A stretch of DNA of 7,204 nucleotides from Frankiaceae bacterium (GTDB lineage Bacteria > Actinomycetota > Actinomycetes > Frankiales > Frankiaceae). The notes under the pieces are model-generated. The model saw only the letters and a list, made by a program, of their open reading frames with translations, searched no databases and was not told the DNA's origin. Positions 1-5,250 of this stretch are shown here, in pieces; the first letter of the stretch is position 1; the number at the start of each line of letters is the position of its first letter. The stretch lies in the NCBI GenBank assembly GCA_030840885.1, contig JAVEDQ010000257.1:1-7204 (forward strand). Direction: 5' to 3'. Position numbers and translations under genes: made by a program.

Positions 1-47
1 TCTGTGACGACCCGGCAGCGGTGGTGCGGGCGCTGGCCGAGCAGTGA
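1..47 (+). CDS. C-terminal end of an unidentified plus-strand gene (partial)
   Basis: The window opens in a reading frame that translates as CDDPAAVVRALAEQ and stops at the TGA at 45-47. The codons are G/C-rich at the third position, as in neighbouring genes, and the stop lies 43 bp from the convergent stop of the lipid kinase gene, a normal tail-to-tail spacing. Fourteen residues are too few to assign a family. It could also be chance open frame at the window edge. Confidence 0.4.
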   Translation, partial: CDDPAAVVRALAEQ

Positions 48-90
48 TCGCTGCGCCCCAACCTGCGAACTGGGCCGGGGAGGGGTCCGC

Positions 91-1026
91 TCAGCCGATG
101 ACGCGCAGGGCGTTCGGTACCGAGGTCAGCGTGACGTGCTGCCGCACGGGCAGTGGCTCGCCGTCGGCCTGGAAGGGCAGCGGTCGATCCGAGGAGAGCG
201 TCAGCTCGGACATATCATGCAGCCGGAGAACCCGCTTGCCGCGCGGGTCGGCATCGCGGGCGAACAGCTGGGCGACGTGCCGCAGCGTCTGGGCGGTGCG
301 CAGCCGCGTCATGCCGAACACGTCGAGGCCACGTTCGAACGACGCCTGGGGGCACGGGCGCACCGGTGCGTTGCCGAAGTAGGTCCAGGGATCGGCGTTG
401 CACACCAGAGCCAGGAAGAGCTGCTGCGGCTCGTCGAGGCCGGGGGCGTCGAGCGTGATCGCGGGACGACGCCGATCGGTGCCGAAGTAGTAGCGCAGGA
501 CTGCACTGCGGACGTAGAGCGCCGTGGTCGCCTTGCGTCCCGCCGGGCGGCGGTGGTCGACGCGGCGCACCACGTCGGCGTCCAGGCCGAGGCCCGCGTT
601 GAAGCAGAACCAGCGATCGCCCTCGTCGCTCCGGCTCAGCCCGAGCGAGATGCGGCGGGTCCGCCCCTCGCGGAGGTGGTCGAGCAGCTCGCTCGTCGCC
701 TCGACCGGGTCGGGGGAGTAGCCGAGGGCCCGGGCGAAGACGTTGGTGCTGCCGCCGGGGACCGCCGCGAAGGCCGGCAGGTCCGGCGACGGCCCGTGCG
801 ACATCAGCCCGTTCACGACCTCGTTCACCGTGCCGTCGCCACCCAGCGCGACGACGAGCTCGTAGCCGTCCTCGACCGCCTGGGCGCCGATCTCGACGGC
901 GTGCCCGCGCGACTTGGTGCGCTCCACGTCGATGCGTAGGTCACTGCCGAGAGCGCTGGCGAGGACGTCCCGGGTGCGGATGGACGTCGCGGTCGCGTTC
1001 GGATTGACGACCAGAAGCGCGCGCAC
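91..1026 (-). CDS. Diacylglycerol kinase family lipid kinase
   Basis: This 311-residue protein belongs to the DgkB/YegS/sphingosine kinase-like family, which phosphorylates lipid hydroxyl groups with ATP at the inner face of the membrane, typically recycling diacylglycerol into phosphatidic acid. The N-terminus MRALLVVNPNATAT is the usual family opening. The nucleotide-binding signature GGDGTVNEVVNG lies at 62-73, the second loop PGGSTNVFAR at 90-99, the NAGLGLDADVV motif at 143-153, and the C-terminal QADGE, whose acidic residue is catalytic in relatives, at 286-290. I chose the GTG at 1026. A TTG ten codons upstream is in frame, but it would add MSRHAGYFPV, which the family lacks, and would sit across the likely promoter. 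No Shine-Dalgarno sequence precedes the GTG; a -10-like hexamer six bases upstream suggests a leaderless message. The true lipid substrate cannot be read from sequence. Confidence 0.9.
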   Translation of the reverse strand: MRALLVVNPNATATSIRTRDVLASALGSDLRIDVERTKSRGHAVEIGAQAVEDGYELVVALGGDGTVNEVVNGLMSHGPSPDLPAFAAVPGGSTNVFARALGYSPDPVEATSELLDHLREGRTRRISLGLSRSDEGDRWFCFNAGLGLDADVVRRVDHRRPAGRKATTALYVRSAVLRYYFGTDRRRPAITLDAPGLDEPQQLFLALVCNADPWTYFGNAPVRPCPQASFERGLDVFGMTRLRTAQTLRHVAQLFARDADPRGKRVLRLHDMSELTLSSDRPLPFQADGEPLPVRQHVTLTSVPNALRVIG

Positions 1027-1032
1027 TACAGG

Positions 1033-1038
1033 AAAGTA
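1033..1038 (-). promoter_or_regulatory. Putative -10 of the lipid kinase gene, leaderless
   Basis: On the minus strand TACTTT fits the actinobacterial -10 pattern TANNNT and ends six bases before the GTG at 1026, so transcription would begin at or next to the start codon. There is no convincing -35. The overlapping minus-strand hexamer GGGTAC (1036-1041) resembles the -10 of SigB/SigF-type promoters, but I see no matching GNNT or GTTT element 14-16 bases upstream. Confidence 0.45.
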
Positions 1039-1056
1039 CCCAGCGTGACGGCTCAA

Positions 1057-1062
1057 TAAGGT
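1057..1062 (+). promoter_or_regulatory. Putative -10 of the membrane protein gene, leaderless
   Basis: TAAGGT fits TANNNT and is followed by six bases (CAGGAC) and then the ATG at 1069. This places the likely transcription start at or near the A of the start codon. No ribosome binding site fits in the remaining space except a weak AGGA, and no clear -35 is seen. It lies back to back with the minus-strand -10 at 1033-1038. Confidence 0.45.
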
Positions 1063-1068
1063 CAGGAC

Positions 1069-1482
1069 ATGCCACGACCTGAATCCGACTCTCCGCGACC
1101 AGGCGGAAGCGGCAGCCGTACGACCGGTTTCGGTCGTGCCGCCGCTGGTGTGCTGGCGCTCCAGGCGGTCCTGCTCGCGGCCGCCTGCGTGCTGCTGGCC
1201 ATCTCCGGGTTCCGGCCCGAGACCGTCGACCGAGCCGGTGCTGAGATCCTCGCCCTCATCGGGCTGGCCTCGGCGGCCGCCGTGCTCTGGCTCGCCCGCG
1301 GCGTGGCGGCCGAGGCCAGCTGGGCGCGCGGCCCGGTGCTGGTACTGGAGCTGATCTGCCTACCGATCGCCTACACGGTCGTGACCCAGGGCCACGTCCT
1401 GCCCGGCGTCGGGCTCGCGGTGTCCGCGCTCGCCGTGCTCGCGCTCATGGGCCTGGCGGGCCAACTGACGCGCGGCGCCTGA
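1069..1482 (+). CDS. Small integral membrane protein, four predicted helices
   Basis: A 137-residue protein of unknown function. Residues 1-22 are hydrophilic and rich in Pro, Gly, Ser and Arg. Four hydrophobic segments follow at about 24-46, 56-76, 88-106 and 110-131, with short loops between them. Basic residues (R10, R17, R23) near the first helix suggest a cytoplasmic N-terminus, and with four helices the C-terminus (LTRGA) would also be cytoplasmic. The loops carry no catalytic or metal-binding motif. The gene diverges from the lipid kinase gene over only 42 bp and ends 38 bp from the convergent sigF stop. A shared promoter region may link it to membrane lipid metabolism, but that is only context. 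Codon use matches the neighbours, so I take it as a real gene. Confidence 0.8.
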   Translation: MPRPESDSPRPGGSGSRTTGFGRAAAGVLALQAVLLAAACVLLAISGFRPETVDRAGAEILALIGLASAAAVLWLARGVAAEASWARGPVLVLELICLPIAYTVVTQGHVLPGVGLAVSALAVLALMGLAGQLTRGA

Positions 1483-1520
1483 CCAACCGTCCTGACCCAC
1501 CGTCATAATCAGCGTCCTGA

Positions 1521-2564
1521 TCAGCCTTCGAGCAGGCCTCGGCGAAGCTGGGCGAGCGTGCGGGCGAGCAGCCGGGAGACATGCATCTGGGAGATGCCGA
1601 GCTCGGCCGCGATCTGCGACTGCGTCATGTTGCCGAAGAAGCGCAGCAGCAGGATCTTCTTCTCGCGGGGCGGCAGCCGCTCGAGCAGCGGCTTGAGGCT
1701 CTCGCGGTACTCGACGCCCTCGAGACCCTCGTCCTGGATGCCGAGCGTGTCGGCCACAGCCGGCGCGTCCTCGTCGCCACCGTCCGGGGCGTCGAGCGAG
1801 ACCGCGGAGTAGGCGTTGGCCGACTCCAGGCCCTCGAGCACCTCTTCTTCGCTCATGCCGAGGTGGCCGGCCAGCTCGGCGACGGTGGGGGAGCGGCCCA
1901 GCGACTGGGAGAGTTCGCTGGTCGCCTTGGTCAGCGAGAGCTTGAGTTCCTGCAGCCGCCGGGGGACGCGGATGGCCCAGCCCTTGTCGCGGAAGTGGCG
2001 CTTGATCTCGCCGACGATCGTCGGCGTCGCGTAGGTCGAGAACTCGACGCCGCGCTCGAGGTCGAAGCGATCGACGGACTTGATCAGTCCGATCGTCGCG
2101 ACCTGCACGAGGTCGTCCAACGGTTCGCCGCGGTTACGGAACCGGCGGGCCAGGTATTCGACGAGCGGCAGGTGCATCTCGACGAGTTCGTCGCGGACGC
2201 GGTTGCGGGACGGGCTCCCGACCTCCATGTCCTGGAGGTCGTGGAACAGCTCGCGGGCGTGGGCCCGGTCGGCGCTGGTGGCCGCGCGGGACGCGGGGAC
2301 CTTCACCTCGACCTCGGGCACCTCAGCCTGCGGGGTATCAGCGGCCGTCGCAGCGGGCTCCCCGGGAGCCGCCGCCTCCCCAGGAGCCGCCGGAGCCGCG
2401 ACATCTGCCACAGCTGCGACATCTGCTGGTGCCATCGCCTCGGCGGTGGCCGTCGCGGACTGACCGGTCGGCGCGTCCTCGCCGACGGGCTGCACCGGCA
2501 CGGTTTCCTCCGTGATGGAGCCACCCTGCGGCGGCTCGTTGATCGCGTTCTGGGCGACGCTCAT
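1521..2564 (-). CDS. sigF: SigB/SigF/SigG-family RNA polymerase sigma factor with long acidic N-terminal extension
   Basis: This alternative sigma-70 factor directs RNA polymerase to stress or developmental promoters and is held inactive by the anti-sigma factor encoded upstream. It has 347 residues. The conserved part starts near residue 97. Region 2 spans about 125-200, with HLPLVEYLARRF, the polymerase-binding DDLVQVATIGLIKSVDRFD and the -10 recognition block GVEFSTYATPTIVGEIKRHF. Region 3 is about 200-260. Region 4 is about 285-343, with the helix-turn-helix MTQSQIAAELGISQMHVSRL. The first ~95 residues are low-complexity Ala/Pro/Glu/Val sequence, whereas relatives of about 260 residues have little before region 2. 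The ATG start is supported by its 4-bp ATGA overlap with the rsbW stop and an AGGGG six bases upstream, so translation is probably coupled. No shorter start has better support. The exact paralogue name (SigB, SigF or SigG) is not certain. Confidence 0.92.
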   Translation of the reverse strand: MSVAQNAINEPPQGGSITEETVPVQPVGEDAPTGQSATATAEAMAPADVAAVADVAAPAAPGEAAAPGEPAATAADTPQAEVPEVEVKVPASRAATSADRAHARELFHDLQDMEVGSPSRNRVRDELVEMHLPLVEYLARRFRNRGEPLDDLVQVATIGLIKSVDRFDLERGVEFSTYATPTIVGEIKRHFRDKGWAIRVPRRLQELKLSLTKATSELSQSLGRSPTVAELAGHLGMSEEEVLEGLESANAYSAVSLDAPDGGDEDAPAVADTLGIQDEGLEGVEYRESLKPLLERLPPREKKILLLRFFGNMTQSQIAAELGISQMHVSRLLARTLAQLRRGLLEG

Positions 2565-3016
2565 CGGACCCCTGCCGATGCCTTGCGCTTCTGCAGGTCG
2601 ATCGAGACGTTCTTCTCGCCGTCGACGCGGCTGTCCACGGACCCGGCCAACGCCGACAGGACGGTCCAGGCGAAGCTGTCGCGGACCGGCAGGGCACCGC
2701 TGACCGTCGGCACCGTGACCGACACGCGGATCTCGTCGGGAAGGAGTTCGAACTCGCAGAAGAGCTGCGCTTGCGGCGCGGCATCCTCGAGCAGGATCGC
2801 GCAGGCCTCGTCCACCGCGATCCGCAGGTCCTCGATCTCCTCGAGGGTGAAGTCGAGTCGGGCGGCCAGCCCGGCCGTGGCCGAGCGCAGCACCGACAGG
2901 TAGGCACCGACGGCGGGGAGCCGGAGCCGCACGAGATCGCGTACGCCTGCGGCGACGTCACCCGTTCGGGGGTCCGGCACCGGGCTGTCGATCGCTCCAG
3001 GAGCTGTATCCGGCAT
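2561..3016 (-). CDS. rsbW: RsbW-like anti-sigma factor (HATPase_c_2 type)
   Basis: A 151-residue GHKL-ATPase-fold protein expected to bind and silence the sigma factor encoded directly downstream, releasing it when an unphosphorylated anti-anti-sigma partner competes. Residues 1-25 look disordered. The core carries ARLDFTLEEIEDLRIAVDEACAILLE (52-77 region), which aligns with the helix of RsbW proteins that normally reads ...VDEACTN. Further on are the β-rich segment FCEFELLPDEIRVSVTV (86-102) and DSFAWTVLSAL (113-123), the usual C-terminal helix. The Asn of the N-box that helps hold Mg-ATP is not visible here (Ile or Leu in its place), so kinase activity may be weak or absent. The start at 3016 is set by a textbook AAGGAGGT; an in-frame start further up, at 3106, has none. 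The gene overlaps sigF by four bases. No RsbV-like antagonist gene is present in the window. Confidence 0.88.
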   Translation of the reverse strand: MPDTAPGAIDSPVPDPRTGDVAAGVRDLVRLRLPAVGAYLSVLRSATAGLAARLDFTLEEIEDLRIAVDEACAILLEDAAPQAQLFCEFELLPDEIRVSVTVPTVSGALPVRDSFAWTVLSALAGSVDSRVDGEKNVSIDLQKRKASAGVR

Positions 3017-3020
3017 CGGC

Positions 3021-3028
3021 ACCTCCTT
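3021..3028 (-). promoter_or_regulatory. Strong ribosome binding site of rsbW
   Basis: On the minus strand AAGGAGGT is followed by four bases and the ATG at 3016. It is the best Shine-Dalgarno match in the window. It decides the start in favour of MPDTAPGA over the in-frame upstream GTG at 3106, which would add 30 residues without family support. Confidence 0.85.
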
Positions 3029-3128
3029 GCTGTGGTTCCGTGACATGCCAGCGGGTAAGGGGCAGCTGGCCGCTCGTACTGATTCTGCAGCGCTCTCGTG
3101 GTCCACCGGTCGGCTCGATGTATGACGC

Positions 3129-3159
3129 GAGCCCCGGCCCGTGCATCAGACCAGGGCTC
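3129..3159 (-). terminator. Hairpin just after the acetyltransferase stop
   Basis: The arms 3129-3137 and 3151-3159 (GAGCCCCGG and CCAGGGCTC on the plus strand) pair over nine positions with one C-A mismatch and a 13-base loop. The hairpin begins three bases after the TAA of the GNAT gene (3163-3165). There is no U tract, which is common for actinobacterial terminators. It would separate GNAT transcription from rsbW-sigF. Confidence 0.5.
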
Positions 3160-3162
3160 ACC

Positions 3163-3645
3163 TTACCGGTGACTGTGCGTGCGCCCGAGGGCGGGCAGGG
3201 CGGCGCCGGTCAGTCGCCAGGTGGTCCACTCCTGCATCGGGTCAGCGCCGAGCGAGGTGTAGAAGCGCTGTGCTGGCTCGTTCCAGTCGAGCACCGACCA
3301 CTCGAGTCGGCCGTAGCCGCGCTCGACCGCGATCCCGGCCAGCTCGGCGAGCAGGGCCCTGCCGTATCCGGCGCGGCGCGCTGCGGGTTGCACGTAGAGG
3401 TCCTCGAGGTGGATGCCGTGGGTGCCGAGCCACGTCGAGAAGGTGCGGAACCACAGGGCGAACCCGACGACTTCCGATCCCTGCGCCGCGACCAGGCAGA
3501 AGACGGCCGGGTCCGGTCCGAACAACGCGGTCCTGAGGTGCTCCTCGGTCGCGACGACCGCATCCGGCTCGCGTTCGTAGGTGGCGAGTTCGACGATGAG
3601 TTCGAGCACGACCGGCAGGTCGTCGACGGTGGCAGGTCGGATCAT
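3163..3645 (-). CDS. GNAT-family N-acetyltransferase, SSAT-like
   Basis: A 160-residue single-domain acetyltransferase that moves an acetyl group from acetyl-CoA to an amine. The opening MIRPATVDDLPVVLELI is the family's first strand and helix. Motif A runs over about 82-104, DLYVQPAARRAGYGRALL, containing the pyrophosphate-binding R/Q-x-x-G-x-G/A loop (R90-x-x-G93-x-G95). WSVLDWNEPAQRFYTSLG (116-133) is motif B, with N122 and the usual general-acid candidate Y129. The combination FALWF...STW.G..GIHLEDLYV is typical of the spermidine/diamine acetyltransferase-like subgroup, so a small polyamine, diamine or thialysine-type amine is a reasonable guess, but the substrate is not proven. The start is supported by AGGAG six bases before the ATG. 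It lies 78 bp downstream of sodN with a strong hairpin in between, so co-transcription would need read-through. Confidence 0.9.
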   Translation of the reverse strand: MIRPATVDDLPVVLELIVELATYEREPDAVVATEEHLRTALFGPDPAVFCLVAAQGSEVVGFALWFRTFSTWLGTHGIHLEDLYVQPAARRAGYGRALLAELAGIAVERGYGRLEWSVLDWNEPAQRFYTSLGADPMQEWTTWRLTGAALPALGRTHSHR

Positions 3646-3666
3646 GTCAGCTCCTGGATGAGGGCG

Positions 3667-3715
3667 GACAGCACGGAAGCCGGCCCCGAAGGACCGGCTT
3701 CCGGATGCTGCTGTC
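3667..3715 (-). terminator. Two-part hairpin downstream of sodN
   Basis: The inner arms 3674-3683 and 3694-3703 are a perfect 10-bp inverted repeat (CGGAAGCCGG / CCGGCTTCCG) with a 10-base loop. An outer perfect 7-bp stem, 3667-3673 with 3709-3715 (GACAGCA / TGCTGTC), closes around it, with a five-base bulge (3704-3708) on one side. It lies eight bases after the sodN stop and 21 bases before the GNAT start. No U tract follows. It could be a full terminator, or a 3' stabilising or attenuating hairpin that gives high sodN and lower GNAT expression. Confidence 0.75.
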
Positions 3716-3723
3716 AGCTGTAA

Positions 3724-4125
3724 TCAGCTGGGCTTGCCGCCCTTGGTCTCCCAGAAGATGTCGGCGACCTCGTCGATGAGGTCGAGCAGCTTCTGGCCCG
3801 TCTCCGGGTCGACCGACTTGGCGCCGGTCGCACCGGCAGCCTTGGTGGCGCGCCAGAACAGGTCGTGGACCTGCGGGTACTTCTCGACGTGCTCCGGCTT
3901 GAAGTAGTCGGTCCACAGGGTCCACAGGTGCTGCTTCGCCAGATGGGAGCGCTCTTCGATGATGATGACAGCGCGGGTACGGAAGACCGGGTCCTCGTTG
4001 GCCTGGTACTTCTTCTGCATCTCGAAGACGGACTGCGCCTCGATCCGCGCCTGGGCGGGGTCGTAGACACCGCACGGCAGGTCGCAGTGGGCGGAGACGA
4101 CGGTGCTGGGTCGCAGTAGCGACAT
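3724..4125 (-). CDS. sodN: Nickel-containing superoxide dismutase precursor
   Basis: SodN converts superoxide to oxygen and hydrogen peroxide in the cytoplasm, using nickel held by the N-terminal hook of the mature protein. The 133-residue precursor has a 12-residue propeptide, MSLLRPSTVVSA, followed by the hallmark HCDLPCGVYDP. After cleavage before H13, His1, Cys2 and Cys6 of the mature chain bind nickel, and Tyr9 lies near the active site. All of these are present. The rest is the expected helical bundle, with QKKYQANEDPVFRTRAVIIIEERSH and HLWTLWTDYFKPEH blocks, and the mature length (121) is close to that of Streptomyces enzymes. The ATG is preceded by GAGGAGG seven bases away. The gene is divergent from sodX, the protease that removes the propeptide. 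A putative promoter with an overlapping inverted repeat lies upstream, so nickel- or redox-dependent control is likely but not shown. Confidence 0.98.
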   Translation of the reverse strand: MSLLRPSTVVSAHCDLPCGVYDPAQARIEAQSVFEMQKKYQANEDPVFRTRAVIIIEERSHLAKQHLWTLWTDYFKPEHVEKYPQVHDLFWRATKAAGATGAKSVDPETGQKLLDLIDEVADIFWETKGGKPS

Positions 4126-4167
4126 GGGCTTGCCTCCTCACGGGCCGGGTCTCGGCCATCGTCTGGA

Positions 4168-4175
4168 ACCGTATA
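4168..4175 (-). promoter_or_regulatory. Putative -10 of sodN
   Basis: The minus strand carries TATACGGT, which contains both TATACG and the TANNNT match TACGGT. It is about 43 bases before the sodN ATG, leaving a leader of about 36-38 bases that includes the strong GAGGAGG. No good -35 is visible. The -35 position falls inside the inverted repeat at 4183-4204, as expected for a regulated promoter. Confidence 0.5.
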
Positions 4176-4182
4176 GCTGCGA

Positions 4183-4204
4183 GGGTCCTCGACGATCAGG
4201 ACCC
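4183..4204. promoter_or_regulatory. Perfect 7-8-7 inverted repeat, candidate sodN operator
   Basis: GGGTCCT (4183-4189) and AGGACCC (4198-4204) are perfect inverted copies with eight bases between them, giving 15-bp centre-to-centre spacing typical of a dimeric repressor or activator site. It begins seven bases upstream of the putative sodN -10 and covers the -35 region. The sequence does not look like the TTGCAA-type box I associate with the nickel regulator Nur, so the regulator is unknown. Confidence 0.5.
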
Positions 4205-4232
4205 CCCGCTGCGATCTCTCTGCCCGCGTTGC

Positions 4233-4256
4233 CGTGACCGACGCTGGTCGGTCACG
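4233..4256. repeat. Perfect 9-bp inverted repeat just before sodX
   Basis: CGTGACCGA (4233-4241) and TCGGTCACG (4248-4256) form a perfect 9-bp stem with a six-base loop, ending eight bases before the GTG of sodX. It could be an operator for sodX or, if transcribed, an RNA hairpin that limits sodX translation. No Shine-Dalgarno sequence fits between it and the start codon. Confidence 0.5.
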
Positions 4257-4264
4257 ATCTGTCC

Positions 4265-4666
4265 GTGAGACGGTTCATGCGGGCCTCGCCGGGTCTGTTC
4301 GCGTTCGCCACGGCGCTGGCGGCGCTGGCGGCATTGCTCACCCGGCGCTGGGGTTTGGTTGCGGTGGCCGGGAACTCGATGCGCCCGACGTTGCGGCCCG
4401 GCGACGCCTGCTTCGTCCGCTACGGCGCGCCGATCCGCTCCGGGGACGTCGTCGTCGCGCGGCTGCCGGCCCGGCCGCTGGGCATCAAGCGGGCGGCGCT
4501 GCACGACGGGGACGGCTGGTGGCTGAGCTCGGACGACCCGATGCAGGGCACCGACAGCGCGACCTTCGGCAGCGTCGACGACGCCGACGTGCTCGGCCGG
4601 GTGCTGCTGCGCTACTGGCCGGAGCCGGCGTGGCTGGGCAGGTCGCCCGCGGCCAGGCGGTCGTAG
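4265..4666 (+). CDS. sodX: Nickel-type superoxide dismutase maturation protease (S26 signal peptidase family)
   Basis: SodX removes the propeptide of SodN so that the nickel-binding His becomes the N-terminus. The protein has 133 residues. A single hydrophobic helix lies at about 9-25, which may anchor it to the membrane. The catalytic serine block VAVAGNSMRPTLRPGD (32-47) holds S38, and the lysine block RPLGIKRA (70-77) holds K75, giving the Ser-Lys dyad of signal peptidase I relatives. The third signature is SSDDPMQGTDSATFGSV (87-103). The start is uncertain: the GTG at 4265 or the ATG four codons on (4277). Neither has a good ribosome site, and both keep the helix and active site intact. 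The gene diverges from its substrate gene sodN over 139 bp. Its last 55 bases overlap the 3' end of rmlC on the other strand. Confidence 0.93.
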   Translation: MRRFMRASPGLFAFATALAALAALLTRRWGLVAVAGNSMRPTLRPGDACFVRYGAPIRSGDVVVARLPARPLGIKRAALHDGDGWWLSSDDPMQGTDSATFGSVDDADVLGRVLLRYWPEPAWLGRSPAARRS

Positions 4667-5244
4667 TGCCGCTGGCAGTCCTCCATCGTCGGCAGCAGAC
4701 CGTCGCGGCGGACCTCGGCGAGGGTGGGGGCGGCGCGGTCGCGGTCGGAGAGCACGAGCTCGACCTCGTCCGGCCAGTGCAGCCCCAGCTCCGGGTCGAA
4801 CACGGAGATGCCGTGCTCGCGCATCGGGTCGAACGGCGTCGTGCAGGAGTAGCTCACGGTCGCCTCGTCGCTGAGGGCGACGAAGGCGTGACCCACACCT
4901 TCGGGCAGATAGACCGCCCGACGGTCGACGTCATCGAGGACGGCGGTGGCGTACTCGCCGAAGGTGGGGGAGCCGAGCCGCAGGTCGATCGCGTAGTCGA
5001 CGACGCGTCCCGCGGCGCACGTCACGTACTTGGCCTGCCCCGGCGGCACCTGGGCGTAGTGGATGCCGCGGACGACCCCGCGGGTGGAAACGCTCACGTT
5101 GGCCTGTGCCAGCGCGAACGGATGCCCGATCGCGTCGGTGAGCACGTCGGCCCGCATCTGTTCGAGGAAGATCCCCCGCGCGTCGCGGTGCTGCCGCGGG
5201 GTGAACACGAAGGCTCCGGCGATCTCCATCTGCGTGACGTCCAT
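4612..5244 (-). CDS. rmlC: dTDP-4-dehydrorhamnose 3,5-epimerase (RmlC/RfbC)
   Basis: RmlC epimerises C3 and C5 of dTDP-4-keto-6-deoxyglucose, the third step to dTDP-L-rhamnose, a cell-wall and secondary-metabolite sugar donor. The 210-residue cupin has the substrate block DARGIFLEQM (21-30), QANVSVSTRGVVRGIHY (47-63) with R59 and the catalytic H62, QAKYVTC (70-76), the PEGVGHAF cupin motif (114-121), catalytic Y132 in VSYSCTTPFDP, and the C-terminal LSDRDRAAPTL and GLLP. It closely follows the pattern I recall for the mycobacterial enzyme. No ribosome site precedes the ATG at 5244; an internal ATG at 5229 is an alternative. No rmlA, rmlB or rmlD is in the window, so this is an orphan copy. 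A related NDP-sugar 3- or 5-epimerase role cannot be ruled out. Its last 55 bases overlap sodX tail to tail. Confidence 0.92.
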   Translation of the reverse strand: MDVTQMEIAGAFVFTPRQHRDARGIFLEQMRADVLTDAIGHPFALAQANVSVSTRGVVRGIHYAQVPPGQAKYVTCAAGRVVDYAIDLRLGSPTFGEYATAVLDDVDRRAVYLPEGVGHAFVALSDEATVSYSCTTPFDPMREHGISVFDPELGLHWPDEVELVLSDRDRAAPTLAEVRRDGLLPTMEDCQRHYDRLAAGDLPSHAGSGQ

Positions 5245-5250
5245 GCACGA

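Noticed and set aside
1483..1520. Two copies of CGTCCTGA (1488-1495 and 1513-1520) between the membrane gene and sigF
   Set aside because: Eight-base direct repeats in a 38-bp GC-rich gap are weak, do not form a hairpin and have no clear role.
2333..2338. GGGTAT on the plus strand inside sigF as a SigF-type -10
   Set aside because: No GTT-containing -35 lies 14-17 bases upstream, and the site is within a constrained coding region, so chance is likely.
1581..2903. Plus-strand 440-residue open frame opposite sigF and rsbW
   Set aside because: It is antisense to a clear sigma factor and anti-sigma factor. Its composition is typical of GC-rich antisense frames, with no recognisable motif.
3017..3106. 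N-terminal extension of RsbW to an upstream GTG at 3106
   Set aside because: The added residues (MDHESAAESVRAASC...) are not family-like, and the perfect AAGGAGGT at 3021-3028 belongs to the ATG at 3016.
3017..3162. SigF autoregulatory promoter (GTTT...GGGTAT) upstream of rsbW on the minus strand
   Set aside because: I searched the minus strand of this gap and found no GTTT or GGGTAT pair with proper spacing. The only similar hexamer is on the other strand.
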